From Elephas maximus indicus (lineage: Eukaryota > Chordata > Mammalia > Proboscidea > Elephantidae), in contig NC_064839.1 of assembly GCF_024166365.1 (NCBI RefSeq), positions 34,608,378-34,672,377 on the forward strand: 64,000 bases of DNA, in the 5' to 3' direction. Below are positions 55,881 to 64,000 of this stretch, piece by piece. A model generated the notes under the pieces. The model searched no databases. It was not told the origin of the DNA and saw only the letters and a program-made list of their open reading frames with translations. The translations under genes were made by a program, and so were the position numbers. Position 1 is the stretch's first letter. The number at the start of each line of letters is the position of its first letter.

Positions 55881-56394
55881 GAAAATTTAGTAAATAGATT
55901 AAAAAAAAAAAAAACCCCATCTAAAGTCCCTTAACTTTGGAGTATTTTGTCACTCTCCCCACTCCAGTATGGGATTTTTCTGTTATAATATTTGTAGTCA
56001 CATTGTAAATATAATTTTGTACGTTGCCCCCTTTCCTATCAACGTGTCATAGACACTTCCCCAATAAAACAGTCCTTTTTTTTTTTGATTAACTATTCCT
56101 CTGTCATCAGATACCAAGAAATTCTTTCTGTTGGCCCTTACAGTCATCAAAACAACTATGTCGCCCAAGTATCCTTACTCTTTCCCTAGGTACCACGTCT
56201 TTCTCCAAATAGTCATAAATGCAGCAACTACTTGAGGTTAGATAGCTGACCTGTAAAGATCCTGGGCCCACTCCTATACCTGGTTCATTGTGTACCTGTG
56301 ATCACAGATTGACCAGCTGAACCTTTTTCTTCAAGTGTATTTAATACTTTCTTGGCTGAAGTAAGGAAAGGGAAACTGAGCTAGATGTTACACT

Positions 56395-56525
56395 TAATCC
56401 CAACTATTAAGCTGGTACAATATTCTTATTCTCTGGATGAAGAAACTGAGGCTCTGTGAGGTGAGGTAATTTCTCCAAGACCCATAGCTAGGCAGTGACA
56501 GAACTAAAAATGTAAATCCAGGCCT
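56395..56525 (+). repeat. MIR SINE remnant
   Basis: 'gatgaagaaactgaggctct' followed by 'catagctaggcagtgacaga' matches the MIR 3' half. Confidence 0.65.
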
Positions 56526-56717
56526 GAATGACATTAGGTCCTCAGCATTCTCCTTGCAAACACTGGTTCTTGGGTTTCCTAAAGCCACAGCGGCTTGTGG
56601 CCCAGCCGTTGGTGCTACATGGCAGAGAAGGAAAGCCAGACAAGATGTGTCTATCAGCTGTGCTCACACCTCAGCCTGGGCTCCCACCACTCCTTCCCCA
56701 TCTGGGGTGCGCCCTAC

Positions 56718-56838
56718 CTCTGGAATCTTCGTCTTCATCACTGCTCTCCTCCTCTGGGTACTCGTTTCGCCAGTTATTCTCACTGTTCTCATCATCTTCA
56801 TCTTCATAAACATCCTCAGGTTGTTGGTCTTCATTTAC
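56718..56838 (-). CDS. SLC7A6OS: SLC7A6OS acidic coding exon
   Basis: On the minus strand the acceptor GTGCAG precedes 56838 and the donor GTAGGG follows 56718. It encodes [20 protein letters not shown], then [20 protein letters not shown], ending one base into Gly. The exon is highly acidic. [10 protein letters not shown] is the conserved core following the Iwr1 signature. Confidence 0.95.
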
Positions 56839-57785
56839 CTGCACATCTCAACACAAACATAGGCCTAAGTCAAAACATCTAAGGTTATGCTCTTTGGGGG
56901 AAGCTATTAGCAGACCAGCTTGCGGAGATGTCATTTACGGGTGCTATGTAAAAAAGGGGCAGACTAGGAGTTAATTTGATTCTGTTGCACAAAAGGCTAG
57001 AGTCGTTGCAGGCTATTGGGGGAGGTAGTAGCTCTACCCCACTCAGAATTCAGCTCTAAGCACCATATTCCTGGCAGGAGAGGCTGAACTCCACTAGTAC
57101 GGAACACATCAGGGTGGGCAGGAGCAATGGCTCTGAGCAGGTAATAGTAGCCATCTTCAATCTCCTGAAGCGCAGCCAGGTGGAAGAGGGAATTACAGAT
57201 TATGGGTGATGCCAAGGTCAGAACCCAAGCCCAAAGGTAAGGGTGCGGGAAGGCAGGAGGGGCCCTGCTGTGGTCCCAGATGGGTGCCTGACTGCAGCTA
57301 AGTGATGGATAAGGGACTTCTCTCACAAGTAAGACAGTTAACTTTTGTCATCAATCATTTTAGAATTTGTTTTAAAAAAATTTCACGATGGCAGTTTTCT
57401 TCATCCAAGGTCCCCGTTTCAGATACAATTAAAAAAAAAAATGTTCTTATTCATGTTAAGAATTTTTGGTTTTGGTTTTGTTTTTTTATTGTAAGTCCCC
57501 ACACATTTTTTTCCTCCTGAAATTGGGTAGATATAAACAATAAACATGATGTTGCATCTTTGTAAAGGAATCATTAGGAGCAAAAATTAGCACGTAGGTT
57601 GTCTCTCACAATTCCTTGCACTAATTCCAGGTTTCTAAAAGGCATTTAGAATAAATTTTTCCTTTTAAGCAAGGACCTGAAGAACTAAGGACACTCAATC
57701 AGAGTGGAGCCCAGGGAGACAGAGGCACCCTGACTGAAGAATCAGCTTAAGCTGCCTCATGCCTCCTCCTCATGGGCCCCCTTAC
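56839..57785 (-). other. SLC7A6OS: SLC7A6OS intron before the acidic exon
   Basis: A 947-bp intron. A minus-strand open frame (57326-56997) is noted under findings. No repeat is recognised. Confidence 0.85.
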
Positions 57786-57992
57786 CAGCTCCCATTCTTG
57801 GCTATAGGGCTGCACAGAGAGGATGTTTTCAATCCACCCTGGAGTGGGCATCTCCAAGTAGTAAATGTCATACACATAGTCGCCATCTTTCTCTTCCTCT
57901 CGATGCCCAACTCCTGGTCCCTCCTCAGAGATGGTCAACCGCTCACGGATCAACTCTGTAGAATTGCAGAGGATCACATCTGGGTCAGACAT
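57786..57992 (-). CDS. SLC7A6OS: SLC7A6OS exon with the Iwr1 signature
   Basis: On the minus strand the acceptor TTTTTTTACAG precedes 57992 and the donor GTAAGG follows 57786. The exon is 69 codons in phase 0. It encodes [20 protein letters not shown], a variable stretch, then [12 protein letters not shown] and [18 protein letters not shown]. The DYVYDIYY...GWIENI...EW pattern is the signature of the Iwr1 family and supports the polymerase II import role. The internal Met at its start is not the initiator, because exon 1 sequence joins it in frame. Confidence 0.96.
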
Positions 57993-59319
57993 CTGTAAAA
58001 AAAGAAAAACAGCAAATGATATGTGCATGACCCCAAAAATCGAATGTTCCAAGGGCTGGAAACCTAAGAGCAGTGTGAAGGAAGGCTCCCTAAAGTTCTT
58101 TAAGTTGGATTCAAAATTCTTATCCCCATGGTCTACCAGTCTCTTCTTCGTTAGCTATAAAATTAAAAACAAGAAGCTCTGTAAAATTAATGTGTGGTCC
58201 TATTTTTGAGGTAGAAACTTACAGCCTCCTGATCTTTTGTGCTTGGCTGACACAAGAGAGCATATGGGAGGACTAGCCTGAGAAGGGGAGGCCAGTAGAG
58301 CTTGGCCCCAGGCTCTGAGTCAGACCTGCTTCAAAAGGCCTTCTTTGAGCTCCTTTGGTATGATGCTGTCTCCTTAGGGACTCCTAAGCCCACAGCAGTG
58401 CCTCTATGGCTGATCCCCAAATGGGTCTGTATTTCTATCACCTGTCACTTGGTTTTTCCTACGATGACACCTTGCATTTACTCACAAACAGGGAGAAGAC
58501 TCACCTAAAAATCTAATTTCTGCTGGAAAAAACGGTTTGAGATGAATTGCCCCAGACTAGAACTGGCCCAGGTACTGACAGGTTGTATTATCCAGGGCCT
58601 TGGTGGCACAGGTCAGTTTGGAAACTAGGGGGACATGTTGCAGATCAGACAGCTAGACATGTTCATTACAGGAGGATGCCCAGCTTGAACCAGACATCAC
58701 AGAGAGATGTGGGGGGTGTCCATAGCCAAAGCAGATAAGGGGAGACCAAGGCTCTCCATCGCTTACAGGCTAAAGGGAATTCTTTCTGGCTACGTAGTCA
58801 CAAATTAGAGAGATTTTTTGTGCAGGCTCTTGACCAGCCTCAAAACTGTTTACGAGAAAAGTTCTGGCTCCATCTCACAAGCTCCCAGCCCTCAGTCCTG
58901 CAAATTGTGCAGTCGTTAAAATATTCACAAAGACTAGCAATACAGAAAAATGCCAGAGATAGAATCACATACTCAGAAGGAAATGAACCAATTTTATTCC
59001 AGCTACCTTTGGGTAGGAGTAAAATGGGTGATTTTTTTTCCCTCTTTATTTTACTTTCTACTTCACTGTATTCTTTTCAGATTTCCTATAACAAACACAT
59101 AGTACTTCCATAAAAGGAAAATTATTTTTAAGTCTATGTCCATGTGTATGTTTTTCCATATTTTCAATTATTCTATATTCAGCATTTTGCACTGTGAAGC
59201 ATATATAAGTATTTTCCCATATTGTAAGTGTTCGTGGTTATCAATTTAATGGTCAAGGTTAATTATATAAGTTAATTTCTTAGCTGCCTTTACCTCTGTA
59301 TACAACGTTGCAATGAATG

Positions 59320-59450
59320 TGTCCTTTCTTGCATGAGGGTACTGTTGTATCTACCTCATAGGGTTTTTGTGAGGATTAAACAAGTTAAAAGAATATACTT
59401 AGCAGGACACTTGACAGCAATAAGTACTTAGTAAACAGTTGCTTTTGTTA
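59320..59450 (+). repeat. MIR SINE remnant
   Basis: 'ctacctcatagggtttttgtgagg' region and 'cagcaataagtacttagtaa' match the MIR 3' end. Confidence 0.6.
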
Positions 59451-60072
59451 ATACTATTTGCTTCTGTTCAATTATTTCCTAGGATAACTCTTGCGGGTGG
59501 GATTACTGGATAAGAGAAACTGAACTTTTTAATTTTGTATATTTCCTATTAAACGGTACTCTATTTGCTTAAAACTTAAACCATGTCAATTTAAGGATAA
59601 ATCCACTATAATGTGGCATAGAAATGTTAGTTTAATTTTAAATTTCTTTAGATTTTTGGATGCCTTTAGATTCCAACCAACAAAAAGAACATTGATATAT
59701 TTTTAAAGTAGAATAGAATCACATACTCAGAAGGAAATGAACCAGTTTCACTCTAAGCTATTTTTAGAGTTGCTGATATGTAAATCCATGCTGTTTTCCA
59801 AAATACGTGCCTCAATTTGAGTGCTACAGCTGTGTAGACCATTTTAATCACAGCCTTGCCAGCAGTGTTATCAACTGCTTTTCCTGCTTGTCTAGTAGGC
59901 ATAAAACAATAATCACTCTGCACAAACATTTGTGTTTATATTGCTACATTGGAAAAATCTTTTCATATCCTTAAACAGTTTATCTACTAGTTTTTCTAAT
60001 AAAACTAAATGATCTATTTAATCAATTTTATTCCACTGAACACTGGTTTACTTTAAAAAATTTGTGACTTAT

Positions 60073-61510
60073 TACTACTACAAGAAACTAAAAAGGACCT
60101 ACTTAAGTGGAAAAACATACCTTGCTCATGGATAGGAAGACTTAACATAGTAAAAATGTCTATTCTACCAAAAGCCATCTATACGTACAATGCACTTCCG
60201 ATCCAAATTCCAATGTCATTTTTTAATGTGATGGAGAAACAAATCACCAACTTCCTATGGAAGGGAAAGAAGCCTCGGATAAGTAAAGCATTACTGAAAA
60301 AGAAGAAGAAAGTGGGAGGCCTCACTCTACCTGATTTCAGAACCTATTATACAGCCACAGTAGTCAAAACAGCCTGGTACTGGTACAACAACAGGCACAT
60401 AAACCAATGGAACAGAATTGAGAACCCAGATATAAATCCATCCATATATGAGCAGCTGATTCTTGACAAAGGCCCAGTGTCAGTTAATTGGGGAAAAGAT
60501 AGTCTTTTTAACAAATGGTGCTGGCATAACTGGATATCCATTTGCAAAAAAATCAAACAGGACCCATACCTCACACCATGCACAAAAACTAACTCCAAGT
60601 GGATCAAAGACCTAAACATAAAGACTACAACGATAACGATCATGGAAGAAAAAATAGGGACAACGTTAGGAGCCCTAATACAAGGTATAAACAGAATACA
60701 AAACATTACCAACAATGACGAAGAGAAACCAGATAACTGGGAGCTCCTAAAAATCAAACACCTATGCTCATCTAAAGACTTCACCAAAAGAGTAAAAAGA
60801 CCACCTACACACTGGGAAAGAATCTTCAGCTATGACATCTCCGACCAGCGCCTGATCTCTAAAATCTACATGATTCTGTCAAAACTCAACCACAAAAAGG
60901 CAAACAACCCAATCAAGAAGTGGGCAAAGGATATGAACACGCACTTCTCTAAAGAAGATATTCAGGCAGCTAACAGATAGATGAGAAAATGCTCTCGATC
61001 ATTAGCCATTAGAGAATGCAAATTAAAACCACGATGAGATTCCATCTCACTCCAACAAGGCTGGCATTAATCCAAAAAACACAAAATAATAAATGTTGGA
61101 GAGGCTGCGGAGAGACTGGAACTCTTATACACTGCTGGTGGGAATGTAAAATGGTACAACCACTTTGGAAATCTATCTGGCGTTTTCTTAAACAGTTAGA
61201 AATAGAACTACCATACAACCCAGAAATCCCACTCCTCGGAATATACCCTAGAGAAATAAGAGCCTTCACAGAAACAGATATATGCACACCCATGTTTATT
61301 GCAGCTCTGTTTACAATAGCAAAAAGCTGGAAGCAACCAAGGTGTCCATCAACGGATGAATGGTTAAATAAATTGTGGTATATTCACACAGTGGAATACT
61401 ACGCATCGATTAAGAACAGTGAGGAATCTGTGAAACATTTCATAACATGGAGGAACCTGGAAGGCATTATGCTGAGCAAAATTAGAGGCAAAAGGACAAA
61501 TATTGTATAA
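60073..61510 (+). pseudogene. L1 ORF2 C-terminal remnant
   Basis: Two open pieces, 60156-60980 and 61016-61510, encode typical L1 ORF2 C-terminal sequence: YIYNALPIQIP-type (YTYNALPIQIPMSFF), NFLWKGKKPRI, WYWYNNRHINQWNRIENP, then [30 protein letters not shown] and [20 protein letters not shown]. One TAG at 60978 and one apparent single-base loss near 61014 break the frame. Few lesions suggest a fairly young L1 copy. Confidence 0.9.
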
Positions 61511-62478
61511 GACCACTATTATAAGATCTTGAGAAATAGTATAAACTGAGAAGAACACATACTTCTGTGGTTACGAGCGGGGGAGGGAAGGAGGTTGGGA
61601 GGTTTTTTACTGATTAGTTAGTAGATAAGAACTACTTTAGGTGAAGGGAAGGACAATACTCAATACATGGAAGGTCAGCTGAACTGGACTGGACTAAAAG
61701 CAAAGAAGTTTCCGGGATAAAATGAATGCTTCAAAGGTCAGCGAAGCAAGGGCAGGGGTTTGGGGACTACGGTTTAAGGGGACTTCTAAGCCAATTGGCA
61801 AAATAATTCTATTATGAAAACATTCTGCATCCCACTTTGAAATGTGGCGTCTGGGGTCTTAAATGCTAACAAGTGGCCATCTAAGATGCATCAATTGGTC
61901 TCAACCCACCTGGATCAAAGGAGAATGAAGAACACCAAGGTCACATGATAACTATGAGCCCAAGAGACAGAAGGGGCCACATGAACCAGAGACTTACATC
62001 ATCCTTAGACCAGAAGAACTAGTTGGTGCCTGGCCACAACCGATGACTGCCCTGACAGGGAGCACAACAGAGAACCCCTGAGGGAGCAGGAAATCAGTGG
62101 GATGCAGACCCCAAATTCTCACAAAAAGACCATACTTAATGTTCTGACTGAGACTAGAGGAATCCCGGTGGTCATGGTCCCCAAACCTTCTGTTGGCCTA
62201 GGACAGGAACCATTCCCGAAGACAACTCATCAGACATGGAAGGGACTGGACAGTGGGTAGGAGAGAGATGCTGATGAAGAGTGAGCTACTTGTATCAGGT
62301 GGACACTTGAGACTGTGTTTGCATCTCCTGTCTGGAGGGGGGATGGGAGGGTAGAGAGGGTTGGAAGCTGGCAAAATTGTCACAAAAGGAGAGACTGGAA
62401 GGGCTGACTCATTAGGGGGAGAGCAAGTGGGAGTATGCAGTAAGGTGTTTATAAACTTATATGTGACAAAAAAAAAAA
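60073..62478 (+). mobile_element. 5'-truncated L1 LINE, sense, with 12-bp duplication
   Basis: About 2.4 kb: the C-terminal part of ORF2, the 3' UTR, and a poly(A) at 62468-62478. Repeats TTTGTGACTTAT flank it at 60061-60072 and 62479-62490. It sits antisense to SLC7A6OS in its intron. Confidence 0.93.
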
Positions 62479-62877
62479 TTTGTGACTTATGAATCAGTCT
62501 GGAATTAGTTTTGGTGAAAGATGTGGCTGTGGATGTTATGCCCAAATTGCTATCCAGGTATACTAGCACCATGATTGATATTTTATGTTTAATCTGATTT
62601 ATTTTGAATTAAATTTTCATTTTTTAAACTTCAAAAAGTATTAAAAGAAGTTTTTTTTTTTTTTTTTAATATTAACAGGGAGCATACCTAGGATTGAGAA
62701 TTTTCCATTTCTGTGGTCTTACTGGGTGTCTTAAGTAGACTCTGCGTTTTGGAAGTGAGGTATAAAACAAAGTTAGCACATTTCCAATGTAATATAGTGG
62801 AAAGAGCACTGGATTAAATGTGACAAGACTTGCATTCTAGATCTAAATTTGCCTCAAACTTGATATGCTACCCAGGA

Positions 62878-63049
62878 CCAGACCCAAACCAAACCCATTG
62901 CCATGAAGTCGATTCTGACTCATAGCAACCCTATAGGTCAGGGTAGAACTGTCCCACAGGGTTTCCAAGGAGCACCTGGTGGATTTGAACTGCTGACCTT
63001 TTGGTTAGCAGCCATAGCTCTTAACCACCGAGCCCCCAGAGTTTCCTGT
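62878..63049 (-). mobile_element. AfroSINE, antisense, with 9-bp target duplication
   Basis: From 'ccagacccaaaccaaaccc' to 'ccaccgagcccccagagttt'. TACCCAGGA repeats lie at 62869-62877 and 63050-63058. Confidence 0.92.
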
Positions 63050-63099
63050 TACCCAGGAAATAGTCCCTTAACCTCCCTTTGATCAGTTTTCCCATCTGA

Positions 63100-63640
63100 T
63101 CTATCACCCTTTGCTCAAAACTCTCCAGTGATTCCCCATCTCAGTCGGGGTGAAAGACAATATCCTTACAAGTACCTACAAGGTCTAACTGGAATCCTCC
63201 CCACAAATCCCTTACTAGTATCCTACAGCTCACTGGGTCCCAGACACACTGACCTTCTTGTGAACACCAGGCAAACTCGGCTTCAAAGTCTTGCACTTGC
63301 AGGTCCCCTGCCTGGCATGCCTGTCCCCTAAACACTCACAATGCCCTGCTACTCACCTCATTCAAGCCTTTACTCAAATGTCACTTTCTCAGTGAGACCT
63401 TCCCTGGCCATACTATTGGAAATAGCATCATCACCTTTTTCCTCCTTTGTTTTATTCCCCCACATCCCTTATCACCATCTGAAACTGAATTTACTTGTTT
63501 ACTTTTTCTGTCCTCTACCTGAATGTTAGATCCTCAGGAAAGGGAACTGTACCCATTTTGTTCACTGCTGTATCCACAGAACCTAACAACGATGCCCGGC
63601 ACATAGTGGGCACTCAGTAAATACCGTGTTGGATGAATAA
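63100..63640 (+). repeat. L2 LINE 3' end
   Basis: A long match: 'gcctttactcaaatgtcact', 'agtgagaccttccctggcca', 'tcactgctgtatccacagaa' and 'cacatagtgggcactcagta' follow the L2 consensus order to its 3' end. Confidence 0.85.
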
Positions 63641-63775
63641 TCAAATGTATGACAACACCATCACGCCAGATGGATCCTCGCTCCCTAAGGTGAAGCCGTG
63701 TGCTTCTCTTGAGCCCAGATTCCTAACACCATCCCTCCAGAGAAGCCGAGCACCCGCTTCCAGGCGTGTACTCAC

Positions 63776-64000
63776 TTGGCAGGAACCTGCGGCAGTGGCC
63801 TCTGGGTCTCCCTCCTCGCGGACTAGGTCGAAGAGCTGGAAGCCCGCGTTGCTGGCGGCTTCTGGGTTCTCTGGCGGGTCCTCGGACTCCGAGCAGCCCA
63901 GGGGACTCCCCGAGGATCGGTGGCTGGAGACCACCCGGTAGCGGCCTTCTTGCCGAATCTCCCGGGCCGAAGCGCGGAGGTCGCTGCGGATGCGCTGCTG
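63776..64000 (-). CDS. SLC7A6OS: SLC7A6OS first visible exon (partial at the right edge)
   Basis: On the minus strand the exon enters from beyond 64000 in phase 0 and ends with the donor GTGAGT after 63776. It encodes [20 protein letters not shown], then [40 protein letters not shown] and [15 protein letters not shown]. This is the region preceding the Iwr1 signature. G+C and CpG rise towards the right edge, as expected near a promoter just outside the window. Confidence 0.95.

Larger units (their letters stand above)
17695..55900 (+). other. SLC7A6: SLC7A6 gene (y+LAT2)
   Basis: SLC7A6 encodes y+LAT2, the light chain of a heterodimeric amino acid exchanger. It pairs with SLC3A2 (4F2hc) at the plasma membrane and exchanges cationic amino acids for neutral ones plus Na+. 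Nine coding exons are joined by GT-AG introns: 34118-34637, 44426-44551, 46443-46587, 47245-47368, 47578-47681, 48778-48874, 50595-50744, 50858-51041 and 51486-51580. They total 1545 nt, encoding 514 residues and a stop (human is 515). The close relative SLC7A7 is excluded by the match to y+LAT2 along the whole length, including the N-terminus and C-terminus, and by the flanking genes. Large introns 1 and 2 are full of transposons. The 3' limit depends on which poly(A) signal is used. Confidence 0.9.
55760..56717 (-). other. SLC7A6OS: SLC7A6OS intron between the last two exons
   Basis: A 958-bp intron on the minus strand. It contains a plus-strand AATAAA with an A run at 55875-55914 and a MIR remnant at about 56400-56525. 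Confidence 0.85.
57993..63775 (-). other. SLC7A6OS: SLC7A6OS intron 1 (or first intron in the window)
   Basis: 5.8 kb containing a 2.4-kb L1 copy, an AfroSINE, MIR and L2 remnants. No other exon of the gene is recognised, and the flanking exons join in frame. Confidence 0.85.
55215..64000 (-). other. SLC7A6OS: SLC7A6OS gene, 3' part (Iwr1-like)
   Basis: SLC7A6OS is the vertebrate relative of yeast Iwr1, which binds assembled RNA polymerase II and helps import it into the nucleus. Four coding exons on the minus strand are visible: 64000-63776 (partial), 57992-57786, 56838-56718 and 55759-55632. The joins are in frame and give 226 residues plus stop, from about residue 83 of the ~309-residue protein to the end. 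The start codon and N-terminus lie to the right of the window. The gene converges with SLC7A6. Human SLC7A6OS variants are linked to a progressive myoclonic epilepsy; nothing abnormal is seen here. Confidence 0.92.

Noticed and set aside
1-64000. CRISPR arrays, operons, phage or plasmid features
   Set aside because: The direct repeats seen are transposon target duplications, microsatellites or minisatellites. The gene structure is that of a mammalian chromosome.

Overview
This is nuclear DNA from a placental mammal, very probably a proboscidean or close afrotherian. Split genes with GT-AG introns, MIR, L2 and MER5 relics and a CpG-island promoter point to a mammal. The afrotherian call rests on many copies of a tRNA-like SINE whose 3' part matches the tail of an RTE (BovB-like) LINE also present here. 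This is the AfroSINE/RTE1 pair known from elephants and relatives. Family names are from recognition, not from a database search.

The gene order is PLA2G15 (+), SLC7A6 (+), SLC7A6OS (-), the same as on human 16q22.1. Positions 1-14655 hold PLA2G15, the lysosomal phospholipase A2, from intron 1 to its poly(A) site. Exons 2-6 are all recognisable, and the Ser198/Asp360/His392 triad is intact. Positions 14655-17440 are a short intergenic spacer with a near-perfect CTCF motif. Positions 17440-17760 are a CpG island with a likely non-coding first exon of SLC7A6. The coding exons of SLC7A6 (y+LAT2, an amino acid exchanger subunit) run from 34118 to 51580 and give a complete 514-residue reading frame. 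SLC7A6OS (Iwr1-like) lies on the minus strand from 55632 to the right edge. Its last four coding exons are visible, and about 82 N-terminal residues lie outside the window. SLC7A6 and SLC7A6OS converge tail to tail.

Most of the rest is transposon sequence in introns. It includes a near full-length RTE element at 20831-24065 with a perfect 12-bp target duplication, at least three further RTE fragments, and about a dozen AfroSINEs (many with clear duplications). There are also L1 3' copies on both strands, including a 2.4-kb copy in SLC7A6OS intron 1. Three related MaLR-like solo LTRs are present, one interrupted by a SINE and one carrying a 105-bp internal duplication. A degenerate GTGAGACT-type repeat tract follows the SLC7A6 CpG island.

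The three genes are functionally unrelated neighbours: lysosomal lipid turnover, amino acid transport, and RNA polymerase II nuclear import. I found no CRISPR array, operon, RNA gene or undescribed molecular system. The most informative points are the transposon biology and the CTCF site.
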